Shown here piece by piece: positions 31,553 through 39,716 of a stretch of DNA of 64,000 nt; position 1 is the stretch's first letter; each line of letters begins with the position of its first letter. This DNA is from Streptomyces paradoxus (GTDB lineage: Bacteria; Actinomycetota; Actinomycetes; Streptomycetales; Streptomycetaceae), in the NCBI RefSeq assembly GCF_014202475.1, contig NZ_JACHGV010000009.1:354391-418390 (forward strand), written 5' to 3'. Below the pieces are notes generated by a model. That model saw nothing but the letters and a program-made list of their open reading frames with translations, was not told where the DNA came from and ran no database searches. A program made the translations under genes and the position numbers.

Positions 31553-32506
31553 TTACATGATCGGGTCGGGTTCCCTCGCCAGGTCCGCCGCGCCCACCAG
31601 GCCTGCCTTGTTGCCCAGTTCCGCCGCGCGGACCTCGGCCACCGGGCGCCAGTTGCCGCCGACCAGCCAGCGCTTGTAGGACTTGCGGATCGGGCCCAGG
31701 ACCAGTTCGCCCTCGTCGGAGAGACCGCCGCCGACGATGAACGCGGAGGGGTCGAAGAGGGAGGCCAGGTCGGCGAGGCCCGCGCCGACCCAGCGGGCCA
31801 GCTCGCGGTAGGAGTCGACGGCGACCCGGTCGCCCTGGCGGGCGGCCATGGAGATGTGCTTGCCCTCGATGCCGTCGGGCGTGCCGTTGCCCAGGCCGAG
31901 CAGGGTCTCGGCGTTCTCGGGGGTGGCGTTGGCGCGCTGCTTGGCGTACCTCACCAGGGCCCGGCCCGACGCGTACTGCTCCCAGCAGCCCTGCGAACCG
32001 CAGCCGCACAGCAGGCCGTCCGGCACCATGCGGATGTGACCGAACTCGGCGGCCACGCCGAAGTGCCCGCGGCGCAGCTTGTTGCCGATGATGATGCCGC
32101 CGCCGAGGCCGGTGCCCAGGGTGATGCAGATGACGTTGCGGTGGCCCTTGCCGGCACCGAACTTGTACTCGCCCCACGCCGCCGCGTTCGCGTCGTTCTC
32201 CACGACCACCGGGAGGCCGACGCGGGCCTCGACCTTCTGCTTGAGCGGCTCGTTGCGCCAGTGGATGTTGGGCGCGAAGTAGACCTCGGAGCGCTGCCGG
32301 TTCACGTAGCCGGCCGCGCCGATGCCCACGCCGACGATGTCGTGACCGACGCGTGCGCCGTCCACCGCCGAGGCGATGGCGTCCACGATGCCCTCAGCCG
32401 TGCCCGGGGTCGGCACCTTGTGGGTCGAGAGGATGTTGCCTTCCTCATCGACCACGCCGGCCGCGATCTTCGTGCCGCCGATGTCGACGCCGATGGTGAG
32501 TCCCAT
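31553..32506 (-). CDS. glkA: ROK-family glucose kinase
   Basis: 317 aa. The phosphate-binding loop IGVDIGGTKIAAGVV is at residues 5-19, the catalytic Asp is in VVENDANAAAWGEY, LGTGLGGGII is phosphate-2, and HIRMVPDGLLCGCGSQGCWE holds the ROK zinc site (CxCGxxGCxE). It phosphorylates glucose with ATP. In Streptomyces the homolog also mediates carbon catabolite repression, a known role independent of sugar flux. The ATG has GAGGG about 5-8 nt upstream. A repeat element abuts its 3' end. The DUF5304 gene upstream (32637-33137) is its conserved neighbour. Confidence 0.98.
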   Translation of the reverse strand: MGLTIGVDIGGTKIAAGVVDEEGNILSTHKVPTPGTAEGIVDAIASAVDGARVGHDIVGVGIGAAGYVNRQRSEVYFAPNIHWRNEPLKQKVEARVGLPVVVENDANAAAWGEYKFGAGKGHRNVICITLGTGLGGGIIIGNKLRRGHFGVAAEFGHIRMVPDGLLCGCGSQGCWEQYASGRALVRYAKQRANATPENAETLLGLGNGTPDGIEGKHISMAARQGDRVAVDSYRELARWVGAGLADLASLFDPSAFIVGGGLSDEGELVLGPIRKSYKRWLVGGNWRPVAEVRAAELGNKAGLVGAADLAREPDPIM

Positions 32507-32597
32507 GAATCCCTCAGTTTCGGTCGAGCCCCGCTACGGATAACGGTACCCGAGGCCCTGCCGTCGGGTCGGCGGTCGTCCGTACGGTGGGCACCCC

Positions 32598-32621
32598 CGG
32601 CGGGCCGCGCCGGGCCCGCCG
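32598..32621 (-). terminator. Hairpin after the DUF5304 gene
   Basis: CGGCGGGCC (32598-32606) pairs with GGCCCGCCG (32613-32621) around GCGCCG, 16 bases after the stop of the minus-strand gene. It would separate that gene from glkA. Confidence 0.75.
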
Positions 32622-32636
32622 CTCGACCGGGGGGAC

Positions 32637-33137
32637 TCAGTCCAGGTCGATGCGCTCCCCGGGGCCGGCGTCGTCGCCGCCGTCCCGGCGTCCACCCTGG
32701 TCACGGGGGTCGTCCTGATCGTCGCGGCCGGTCCAGCGGCGCTCCTGGGCCTGGACGGCGGAGCGGTAGGCGGCGAGCAGTTCGTTCCCGGCCGCCGCCA
32801 AGTGGTCGAAGACGTCCGGGTTGCGTTCGATGACGGGTTCCACGGCGTCCTTGGCCTGCTGGACGACCTGCCGGACGACCTGCTGCGCGGCGGGCCCCGC
32901 GACCGCGCCGAGCAGCGGGGACTGAACACCGGACAGCTTCTCCGCGACGGCGTCGACGAGCTTCTTCAGCTCGTCGGCCGCGGAGCCCGGCGGCGTGCCG
33001 TACTGGGTGCGGCGGCGGGCCTTCTCCGCCTGGAGGTCCTCGGCGCACGCGGTCGCCCAGGCGTCGGCGTCGCTCGCCCGCACCTCGTCCGCGGCCTCTT
33101 CGCGGGCGGCGTCGGACGGGGGGAGCTCTTCGCTCAT
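32637..33137 (-). CDS. DUF5304 family protein, conserved glkA neighbour
   Basis: 166 aa, soluble. The N-terminus is acidic (SEELPPSDAAREEAADEV), followed by a helical core (DAWATACAEDLQAEKARRR, ADELKKLVDAVAEKLSG, VVRQVVQQAKDAVEPVIERN) and an Asp/Arg/Gly-rich disordered tail. It corresponds to the gene known in S. coelicolor as SCO2127, which published work links to glkA expression and relief of glucose repression; the mechanism is unsettled. No enzymatic motif is visible. The ATG has AGGAGT about 4 nt upstream. A hairpin follows, yet glkA begins only 130 bases on, so read-through to glkA is plausible. Confidence 0.85.
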   Translation of the reverse strand: MSEELPPSDAAREEAADEVRASDADAWATACAEDLQAEKARRRTQYGTPPGSAADELKKLVDAVAEKLSGVQSPLLGAVAGPAAQQVVRQVVQQAKDAVEPVIERNPDVFDHLAAAGNELLAAYRSAVQAQERRWTGRDDQDDPRDQGGRRDGGDDAGPGERIDLD

Positions 33138-33241
33138 GACGGACTCCTGACTACGGTTCGTCCTTACGACGTTACCCGAACGGGCGTACCGCGTTCACGG
33201 GCCGGGGCCGGCCGTTCCTCCCCGGTCCGGCGCCCGCCTCG

Positions 33242-34411
33242 TCACCGGGGCTGCGGCCACAGCCCGGGGTCGGGCACGAAGCGGATCCGCAGCTCGCCCT
33301 CGCGCAGGGCCGCCCCGTCGACGGTGCAGCGGCGCAGCGCGGAGGGCAGCGGGACGATCCGCCTGAACCGCCCGGCCGTGACGACGAGTTCGTCGCCGCG
33401 CCGGACGAGGTCCAGTTCCTCGCGTATGGCGCCGGGCAGCGGGATCCGCCAGACGAGGACGCCGTCCTCGCCGAGCCGGTCGGTCACGGGCCAGTCGGCC
33501 GCGGGGGGCGCCGGCCGGACGCCGGGCACGCCGAGCGCGGTGAGGTCGTCGGTGCCGCGCGGGTCGTGTCCGAGGTGGTGGACGGTGCGGACGTCGTACG
33601 ACTCCCGCCACTCCTCCATTGATTTGCGCTGCTGGGCGACCGGGCCGGCGAGCCAGGTGTCCGGGGACGCCTCGGGCAGGACGCGGTTGGCGATCACGAC
33701 GTCGGTGCGCAGACCGCGCAGGGCGAGGCCGAGACGGGCGGTGCGCAGCGCTTCGGCACCGGCCGGGCCGGGCTCGGCGACCAGGCGGACGACGGTGTCG
33801 CGGTCGGCGACGACCGCTTCGACGGCGGCCAGTTCCAGGTCCCAGCGGCCGGCCGTCTCGTAGAGCCACTCGGCGGGCATGGGGACTCCGGCGAGGCGGC
33901 CCAGGACGGGGCGCAGGGCGCGGGCGGCCTGCCGTTCGGGCGGGAGCAGCCGGCGCAGGTAGCGGCGGAGTTCCTCGGGCAGGGCGAGCAGGGCGAGGGC
34001 CTGCGGGGCCGGGGGGAGGTCGACGACGAGGGTGTCGTACTTCTCCGACAGCGCGGCGTCGCGCAGGGCGCGCAGCAGGGCGAGTTCCTCGGCGCCGGGC
34101 AGGGGGGTGAGTTCCTCGGGGTCGAGGCGGGAGGCGCCGAGGAGGTCCAGGGCGGTGGAGGCGCGGTCCTGGAGTGCGGTGAGGTCCCTGCGGAAGTCCT
34201 GGGCGGCGTCGGGACGCCAGGCGGTGAGGTGCGGGGCGGCTTCGACCGGGGCCGGGCCGGTCTCCACCCCCAGTGCGGCACCGAGGGTGTCCGTGCGGTC
34301 GGTGCCGAGGACGAGGGTGCGGGTGCCCTCGGCGGCCGCGGCCAGGGCGGTCGCGGCCGCGAGGGTGGTACGGCCGCTGCCGCCGGGGCCTGTGATCAGG
34401 ATGGTGCGCAT
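33242..34411 (-). CDS. ArsA/Get3-like ATPase with altered P-loop
   Basis: 389 aa. The SIMIBI-type fold starts MRTILITGPGGSGRTTLAAA. The deviant Walker A of ArsA/Get3 is GKGGVGKT; here it is GPGGSGRT (residues 8-15), so both the signature lysine and the P-loop lysine are gone. YDTLVVDLPPAPQALALLAL is the Walker B/switch region, and the C-terminal part (LVRRGDELVVTAGRFRRIVPLPSALRR) is a beta domain seen in actinobacterial ArsA-like proteins. Those usually occur as tandem pairs; only one is here. No arsenic gene is nearby. ATP hydrolysis is doubtful. The SRPBCC gene follows upstream on the same strand after a repeat element. Confidence 0.85.
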   Translation of the reverse strand: MRTILITGPGGSGRTTLAAATALAAAAEGTRTLVLGTDRTDTLGAALGVETGPAPVEAAPHLTAWRPDAAQDFRRDLTALQDRASTALDLLGASRLDPEELTPLPGAEELALLRALRDAALSEKYDTLVVDLPPAPQALALLALPEELRRYLRRLLPPERQAARALRPVLGRLAGVPMPAEWLYETAGRWDLELAAVEAVVADRDTVVRLVAEPGPAGAEALRTARLGLALRGLRTDVVIANRVLPEASPDTWLAGPVAQQRKSMEEWRESYDVRTVHHLGHDPRGTDDLTALGVPGVRPAPPAADWPVTDRLGEDGVLVWRIPLPGAIREELDLVRRGDELVVTAGRFRRIVPLPSALRRCTVDGAALREGELRIRFVPDPGLWPQPR

Positions 34412-34441
34412 GAGGTCGAACGTACCTCGGGGCGGCCGACC

Positions 34442-34499
34442 GGGGGCGCGGGGCTGTTCTGAAGATGCGGCTCCGCCGCGTGGGCGCGACCGGCCACGA
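34442..34499. repeat. Dispersed GC-rich element, copy D (after the SRPBCC gene)
   Basis: GGGGGCGCGGGGCTGTTCTG is followed by GCGGCTCCGCCGC, a short palindrome, and a GGGCGCGACCGGCCACGAC end that abuts the stop of the minus-strand SRPBCC gene. The GGGGCGCGGGG string is the complement of the core in copies A-C. It fills the gap to the ArsA-like gene. Confidence 0.65.
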
Positions 34500-34940
34500 C
34501 TACTTGCCCGCTTCGACCCGCTTCTTCAGCCCCGCCAGCGCCCGGTCGATGATGACCTTCTCCGCCTTGCGCTTGATCATGCCGAGCATGGGGATCTTGA
34601 CGTCCACGGTCAGTACGTACGTGACCTCCGTACCCCCCGAGCCGGCCGGCTTGAGGATGTACGAGCCGTCCAGGGAGCGCAGCATCTGGGACTTCACCAG
34701 CGTCCAGGACACCTCGTTCTCGCCGGTCCAGGTGTACCCGAGGATTTGGTCGTCCTTGATCGCCCCCGCGTCCATGACGAGGCGGACCTGCTCGGCGCGG
34801 CCGTCGGCGTCGGTCTTGAGGACCTCCGCCTCCTTCACCTCGCCGGTCCAGTCCGGGTAGCGGGCGAAGTCGGAGATCACCGCCATGACGTCGGCCGGGG
34901 CGGCCTCGATGGTGATGCTCGAGCTGGTGTGTTCCGCCAT
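34500..34940 (-). CDS. SRPBCC family protein (polyketide cyclase/START-like)
   Basis: 146 aa, whole-length START-like fold: SITIEAAPADVMAVISDFAR, then YPDWTGEVKEAEVLKTDADG (residues 28-47), ILGYTWTGENEVSWTLVKSQ, GGTEVTYVLTVDVKIPML and a long C-terminal helix (AEKVIIDRALAGLKKRVEAG). The fold makes a hydrophobic cavity for lipids or polyketides; the family includes mycobacterial homologs of unknown ligand. No signal peptide. The neighbouring ArsA-like gene downstream on the same strand suggests a functional pair, since I recall SRPBCC and ArsA-like genes adjacent in several actinobacteria. Confidence 0.9.
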   Translation of the reverse strand: MAEHTSSSITIEAAPADVMAVISDFARYPDWTGEVKEAEVLKTDADGRAEQVRLVMDAGAIKDDQILGYTWTGENEVSWTLVKSQMLRSLDGSYILKPAGSGGTEVTYVLTVDVKIPMLGMIKRKAEKVIIDRALAGLKKRVEAGK

Positions 34941-35050
34941 CGCCGTGGCTCCTCCAGATAGGGCCGGTAAGACGTCGTCCTGCGCACGTGTGTGCAGCGT
35001 GAAGGCTACCGCGCACGGGGCTCGCGGATCTCACCCGACCTGGGACGTCC

Positions 35051-35848
35051 TCACCACTCCAGCGCCCACGGGGTCCCGGTCGCCGCGAAGTGCCCCACGT
35101 TCACGCACTCGGTCGCCCCGATCCGCATCCTCTTGACCAGCGGCTGGTGGACGTGCCCGAAGAGGGAGTAGCGGGGCCGGGTGCGGCGGATGGCGTCCAG
35201 CAGGGCCCGGCTGCCGCGCTCGAAGCGGCGGGCGACGGTGTCGTAGACCAGCTCGGGGACCTCGGGCGGGATGTGCGTACAGAGCACGTCGACCTCGCCG
35301 ACGGCCTCGATCTTCGCCGCGTACTCCTCGTCGCTGATCTCGTACGGCGTCCGCATCGGGGTGCGCAGGCCGCCGCCGACGAAGCCGAAGACGCGGCCGC
35401 CGATCTCGGCGCGCTCGCCGTCGAGGACGGTCGTACCGGGGCCCGCGTACTCCCGCCACAGGGGCGGCATGTCGACGTTGCCGTAGGTGGCGTACGTAGG
35501 AGAGGGGAACGCGGCGAACATTTCGGCGTACTGCTTGCGTACCGCCTCCTCGATCACCGTGGCGCGGTCCTCCTGGAGGCCGGCCCACAGCTCGGCCCCG
35601 AGCACCCGGGCCTCCTCGAAGCGGCGGGCCGTGCGCAGCGCGACGAGGCGATCGGCGTTCTCGACGCCGAAGAGGTCGGGGAAGATGCCGCGCGAGTGGT
35701 CGGCGTAGTCGAGGAAGAGGACGAGGTCGCCCAGGCATACCAGGGCATCTGCGCCCTCGCCGGCCCTGGCCAGGTCGCGGGCGTTGCCGTGCACGTCACT
35801 GATCACGTGGACGCGCGTCCGGTGGTTTCCGACTGGTGTGGGTGCCAT
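35051..35848 (-). CDS. Calcineurin-like metallophosphoesterase
   Basis: 265 aa. Metal-binding motifs in order: VHVISDVHGNARDL (DxH), LVCLGDLVLF (GDxx), TYATYGNVDMPPLW (GN), VLCTHIPPEVPELV (H) and LFGHVHQPLVKR (GHxH). This is the full two-metal phosphoesterase set; substrates range from nucleotides to phosphoproteins and cannot be told from sequence. I use the ATG at 35848. There is no ribosome site, but TACGCT lies 8 nt upstream, so a leaderless transcript is possible; a TTG at 35857 is the alternative. It diverges from the acyl-CoA ligase gene through a 297-base region. Confidence 0.92.
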   Translation of the reverse strand: MAPTPVGNHRTRVHVISDVHGNARDLARAGEGADALVCLGDLVLFLDYADHSRGIFPDLFGVENADRLVALRTARRFEEARVLGAELWAGLQEDRATVIEEAVRKQYAEMFAAFPSPTYATYGNVDMPPLWREYAGPGTTVLDGERAEIGGRVFGFVGGGLRTPMRTPYEISDEEYAAKIEAVGEVDVLCTHIPPEVPELVYDTVARRFERGSRALLDAIRRTRPRYSLFGHVHQPLVKRMRIGATECVNVGHFAATGTPWALEW

Positions 35849-35907
35849 GACGATCAAGCGTAGGTCGAGCGCTGCACTTGTGAACAGTGGCGGCCCTACC
35901 TGTGGTT

Positions 35908-35921
35908 ACTGGCCAGTCAGT
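35908..35921. promoter_or_regulatory. Second copy of the TetR-like site
   Basis: ACTGGCCAGTCAGT differs from the site before the YhgE operon (4072-4085) at one of 14 bases. It contains the perfect 10-bp palindrome ACTGGCCAGT. It lies 60 bases from the phosphoesterase start and 225 bases before the acyl-CoA ligase. The rest of 35849-36145 shows no gene. Confidence 0.45.
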
Positions 35922-36145
35922 TAGCCCGTGGACTACTGTGCGCGAAGGAATACCCAACTGTGTGACGCAGCGAACATCTCGACGGGACCCCCTGTCGAAG
36001 AAGCCATACCGGCGGGTAACGTCCGGGCCGTCCAGTCGTGCTCTGCATTTCAACAAGTGAATGCGCGAGCACCTCCCCGAGCCTTGGACCGCACCGTCGC
36101 AGCACACACCGTCGTGGCGCCGGCGCCCTATGAGGAGCAGCAGTC

Positions 36146-37942
36146 TTGCGCGAGTTCAGCCTTCCGGCTTTGTACGAGGTCCCTGCGGACGGAAATCTGA
36201 CCGACATCGTCCGCAGAAACGCCGCGCAGCACCCGGACGTCGCCGTCATCGCCCGCAAGGTCGGCGGCAGCTGGCAGGACGTCACCGCCACCACCTTCCT
36301 CGCCGAGGTGCACACGGCGGCCAAGGGACTGATCGCCGCCGGGGTCCAGCCGGGCGACCGGGTGGGCCTGATGTCCCGCACCCGTTACGAGTGGACGCTG
36401 CTGGACTTCGCGATCTGGAGCGCGGGCGCGGTGACCGTGCCGGTGTACGAGACCAGTTCGCCGGAGCAGGTGCAGTGGATCCTCGGCGACTCGGGCGCGA
36501 CCGCCTGCGTGGTGGAGTCGCAGGCCCACGCGGCCGCGGTCGAGTCGGTGCGCGACGGGCTGCCGGCGCTCAAGCACGTGTGGCAGATCGACGGCGGCGG
36601 CCTGGATGAGCTGGGCCGGCTCGGCCAGGACGTCACGGACGAGACGGTCGAGGAGCGCGGCTCGTTCGCCAAGGCCGACGACCCGGCGACGATCGTCTAC
36701 ACCTCCGGCACCACGGGCCGTCCCAAAGGCTGTGTGCTCACCCACCGCAGCTTCTTCGCCGAGTGCGGCAACATCGTCGAGCGGCTGCGTCCGCTGTTCC
36801 GCACCGGCGAGTGCTCGGTGCTGCTCTTCCTGCCGCTCGCGCACGTCTTCGGCCGGCTGGTGCAGATCGCCCCGATGATGGCGCCGATCAAGCTGGGCAC
36901 GGTCCCGGACATCAAGGACCTCACCGACGAGCTGGCCGCGTTCCGCCCGACGCTGATCCTCGGTGTGCCGCGCGTCTTCGAGAAGGTCTACAACTCGGCG
37001 CGCGCCAAGGCCCAGGCCGACGGCAAGGGCAAGATCTTCGACAAGGCCGCCGACACCGCGATCGCCTACAGCAAGGCGCTGGACACCCCCTCGGGCCCGT
37101 CGTTCGGCCTGAAGATCAAGCACAAGACGTTCGACAAGCTCGTCTACAGCAAACTCCGGGCGGTCCTCGGCGGCCGGGGCGAGTACGCCATCTCCGGCGG
37201 CGCCCCGCTCGGCGAGCGCCTCGGCCACTTCTTCCGCGGCATCGGCTTCACGGTCCTGGAGGGCTACGGCCTGACCGAGTCCTGTGCGGCCACCGCGTTC
37301 AACCCCTGGGACCGGCAGAAGATCGGCACGGTCGGCCAGCCGCTGCCCGGCTCGGTGGTGCGGATCGCCGACGACGGCGAGGTGCTGCTGCACGGCGAGC
37401 ACCTGTTCAAGGAGTACTGGAACAACCCCGGTGCGACCGCGGAGGCGCTGGCCGACGGCTGGTTCCACACCGGTGACATCGGCACCCTCGACGAGGACGG
37501 CTACCTCAGGATCACCGGCCGCAAGAAGGAGATCATCGTCACCGCGGGCGGCAAGAACGTCGCCCCAGCCGTGATCGAGGACCGCATCCGGGCGCACGCC
37601 CTGGTCGCGGAGTGCATGGTGGTGGGCGACGGGCGGCCGTTCGTCGGCGCGCTGGTCACCATCGACGAGGAGTTCCTGGGCCGTTGGTGCTCCGACCACG
37701 GCAAGCCGGCGGGTTCCACCGCGGCGTCGCTGAGCGAGGACCCGGACCTGCTGGCCGCGATCCAGGCGGCGATCGACGACGGCAACGCCGCGGTGTCGAA
37801 GGCGGAATCGGTGCGGAAGTTCCGCATTCTGTCCTCCCAGTTCACGGAGGAGTCGGGCCACCTGACCCCCTCGCTGAAGCTGAAGCGGAACGTGGTGGCG
37901 AAGGACTACGCGCACGAGGTCGAGGCGATCTACGCCAAGTAG
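36146..37942 (+). CDS. Long-chain acyl-CoA synthetase (AMP-forming, FadD15-like)
   Basis: 598 aa. The AMP/ATP signature IVYTSGTTGRPKGCVLTHRS is near residues 181-200, FLPLAHVFGRL and GAPLGERLGHFFRGIGFTVL follow, then EGYGLTESCAATAFN, WFHTGDIGTLDEDGYLRITGR and KKEIIVTAGGKNVAPAVIED, the gate and C-domain motifs of long-chain fatty-acid ligases. It activates fatty acids to acyl-CoA for beta-oxidation or lipid synthesis. Start is a TTG at 36146 with GAGGAG 9 nt upstream; no better ATG or GTG in frame has a ribosome site. A TetR-like half-palindrome lies upstream. A cholesterol oxidase gene is convergent with it, 13 bases after its stop. Confidence 0.96.
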   Translation: MREFSLPALYEVPADGNLTDIVRRNAAQHPDVAVIARKVGGSWQDVTATTFLAEVHTAAKGLIAAGVQPGDRVGLMSRTRYEWTLLDFAIWSAGAVTVPVYETSSPEQVQWILGDSGATACVVESQAHAAAVESVRDGLPALKHVWQIDGGGLDELGRLGQDVTDETVEERGSFAKADDPATIVYTSGTTGRPKGCVLTHRSFFAECGNIVERLRPLFRTGECSVLLFLPLAHVFGRLVQIAPMMAPIKLGTVPDIKDLTDELAAFRPTLILGVPRVFEKVYNSARAKAQADGKGKIFDKAADTAIAYSKALDTPSGPSFGLKIKHKTFDKLVYSKLRAVLGGRGEYAISGGAPLGERLGHFFRGIGFTVLEGYGLTESCAATAFNPWDRQKIGTVGQPLPGSVVRIADDGEVLLHGEHLFKEYWNNPGATAEALADGWFHTGDIGTLDEDGYLRITGRKKEIIVTAGGKNVAPAVIEDRIRAHALVAECMVVGDGRPFVGALVTIDEEFLGRWCSDHGKPAGSTAASLSEDPDLLAAIQAAIDDGNAAVSKAESVRKFRILSSQFTEESGHLTPSLKLKRNVVAKDYAHEVEAIYAK

Positions 37943-37955
37943 TGCGCGTGCGGCG

Positions 37956-39593
37956 TCATGGCGCGGTGTCCTCCACGAGGACCCGCGCCATCGTGCGTTC
38001 GGCGAGCGCGGTGATGGTCACGAAGGGGTTCACCCCGAGCGACCCGGGCACGAGCGAGCCGTCGGTGACGTACAGCCGGGAGTACCCCTTCACCCGTCCG
38101 TAGCCGTCGGTCGCCCTGCCCAGCACGCAGCCGCCCAGCGGGTGGTAGGTGAAGTCGTCGGCGAAGACCTTGCTCTTCGAGCCGAACAGGTCGTACCGGT
38201 AGATCGTCGCGTTGGCCGCGTTGATCCGGTCGAAGAGCCTCCTGGCCATGGCGACGGAGACCGCGGAGTGGGCGGCCGTCCAGCCGAGCCGGAGCCGGTC
38301 CGAGCCGGTGTCGTAGGAGAAGGACGCCCGTTCCGGGTTCCTGGTGATCGCCAGGTAGAGGCTCACCCAGTGCTCCAGGCCCGTCGGCAGCGGGGCGATC
38401 TCGGCGAAGACCGGGTTGGCGGTGTTCGCCCAGTCGTCGATGCCCATGACCGGCATGGTCGACTGGTTCGCGCCGACCGTGTCCCACAGGTGGTTGGCCC
38501 GGCCGAGCATCACGTTGCCGTTGGTGCCCCAGCCGGCCCCGACACTGGCGTCGAGCGCGGGCAAGGTGCCCGTCTCCCGGGCGCGCAGCAGCAGTTCGGT
38601 GGTGCCGAGGCTGCCGCCGCCGAGGAAGAGGTACGTGCAGCCGTACTCCTTGGTCTCGACGACGCGGCCGGTTTCGTCGATGCGGTCGGCGGTCAGGACG
38701 TAGGTGCCGTCCGGCGCGCGGCTGATCGCGCGCACCTTCTCCAGGGTGTGGATGGTGACCTTGCCGGTGCCGAGGGCGGTGGCGAGGTAGGTCTTGTCGA
38801 GGCTGCGCTTGCCGTGGTTGTTGCCGTAGATGACCTCGCCGCCGAGCGCCGACTTCGGGGCGGTGCCGGCCGCCTCGCGCTGCATGTGGCCGAAGTCGTA
38901 GACGCTGGGCACGAAGGTGGTCCGCAGGCCGGTCTTCTCGGCGTGCTTGCGGGAGACGCGGCTGAAGCGGTACCACTCCGTCGACTCGAACCAGGCCGGG
39001 TCGACGGTGTTCACTCCCAGGGCTGCCCGGGCGCGCGGGAAGTACGTGCCGTACATCTCGTCGGCGTCGACGGTGGGGAACTGCTCGGCGAAGTACGACC
39101 GGGGCGGGGTGACCGCCATGCTTCCGTTGACCAGGGAGCCGCCGCCGACGCCCCGGCCGACGTACACCGACATGTGGTCGAAGTGCACCCGGTCCAGGAC
39201 GCCCGGGTAGCGGCCGATGTCCCGGTTGACGATGTCCAGCCAGAGAAAGGTGCCGAGGGGGGCCTCGGTGCGGTCGCGGAACCACATGGAGCGGTGGTCG
39301 GGTGCGCTGGTGGTGCAGAAGACCTTGCCGTCGGGGCCGGTGGTGTTCCAGAGGCGTCCCATCTCCAGGACGATCGTGCGGATGCCGGCCTGGCCGAGAC
39401 GGAGGGCGGCGACCGCTCCGCCGTAGCCGGAGCCGACGACGATCGCCGGGGCGGTGTCGACTGCGTCGGGCTGCGCGGCTCGGGCGCTTTCGAGGCCGAT
39501 GCGGGTGAAGCCGAGAGTGGCTGCGGTCTGCAGGGCTGCCATGCCCAGAATTTGACGTCTTGTCAGATGACGATGCGTCAGGTTGGATGTCAT
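37956..39593 (-). CDS. choA: Secreted cholesterol (3-beta-hydroxysteroid) oxidase, GMC family
   Basis: 545 aa, the length of Streptomyces ChoA. A Tat signal is present: RRQILGMAALQTAATLGF, with AxA near residue 38-40. VVGSGYGGAVAALRLG is the FAD motif, VGRGVGGGSLVNGSM follows, and the active-site boxes SLYLAITRNPERASFSYD (Glu), YHPLGGCVLG (His) and NPFVTITALAERTMA (Asn) are intact. It oxidises cholesterol to cholest-4-en-3-one with release of H2O2, outside the cell. In some streptomycetes a P450 gene (choP) precedes choA; none is present here. The ATG at 39593 has no strong ribosome site. Confidence 0.95.
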   Translation of the reverse strand: MTSNLTHRHLTRRQILGMAALQTAATLGFTRIGLESARAAQPDAVDTAPAIVVGSGYGGAVAALRLGQAGIRTIVLEMGRLWNTTGPDGKVFCTTSAPDHRSMWFRDRTEAPLGTFLWLDIVNRDIGRYPGVLDRVHFDHMSVYVGRGVGGGSLVNGSMAVTPPRSYFAEQFPTVDADEMYGTYFPRARAALGVNTVDPAWFESTEWYRFSRVSRKHAEKTGLRTTFVPSVYDFGHMQREAAGTAPKSALGGEVIYGNNHGKRSLDKTYLATALGTGKVTIHTLEKVRAISRAPDGTYVLTADRIDETGRVVETKEYGCTYLFLGGGSLGTTELLLRARETGTLPALDASVGAGWGTNGNVMLGRANHLWDTVGANQSTMPVMGIDDWANTANPVFAEIAPLPTGLEHWVSLYLAITRNPERASFSYDTGSDRLRLGWTAAHSAVSVAMARRLFDRINAANATIYRYDLFGSKSKVFADDFTYHPLGGCVLGRATDGYGRVKGYSRLYVTDGSLVPGSLGVNPFVTITALAERTMARVLVEDTAP

Positions 39594-39660
39594 GGGCGCA
39601 GCATCGGCGGATTTTCGGGTTCCGCCTAGTGGGGTGCCGCTTGATCCTTGTGGGCGGGTG

Positions 39661-39716
39661 CGGGTTGTTTGCGGTTCCTCGCGCAGTTCCCCGCGCCCTC
39701 AAGAAGGCAAGCTGCA
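39661..39716. repeat. Dispersed GC-rich element, copy B (after the GT4 gene)
   Basis: Core TCGCGCAGTTCCCCGCGCCC at 39679-39698, identical to copy C and one base from copy A. It ends 18 bases before the stop codon of the minus-strand glycosyltransferase. Upstream GGGTGCGGGTTGTTTGCGGTTCC is part of the same element type. Confidence 0.7.

Noticed and set aside
33242..34411. Arsenite efflux ATPase
   Set aside because: ArsA-like fold but no arsenic genes nearby, no metal-binding Cys cluster, and the P-loop lysines are missing.
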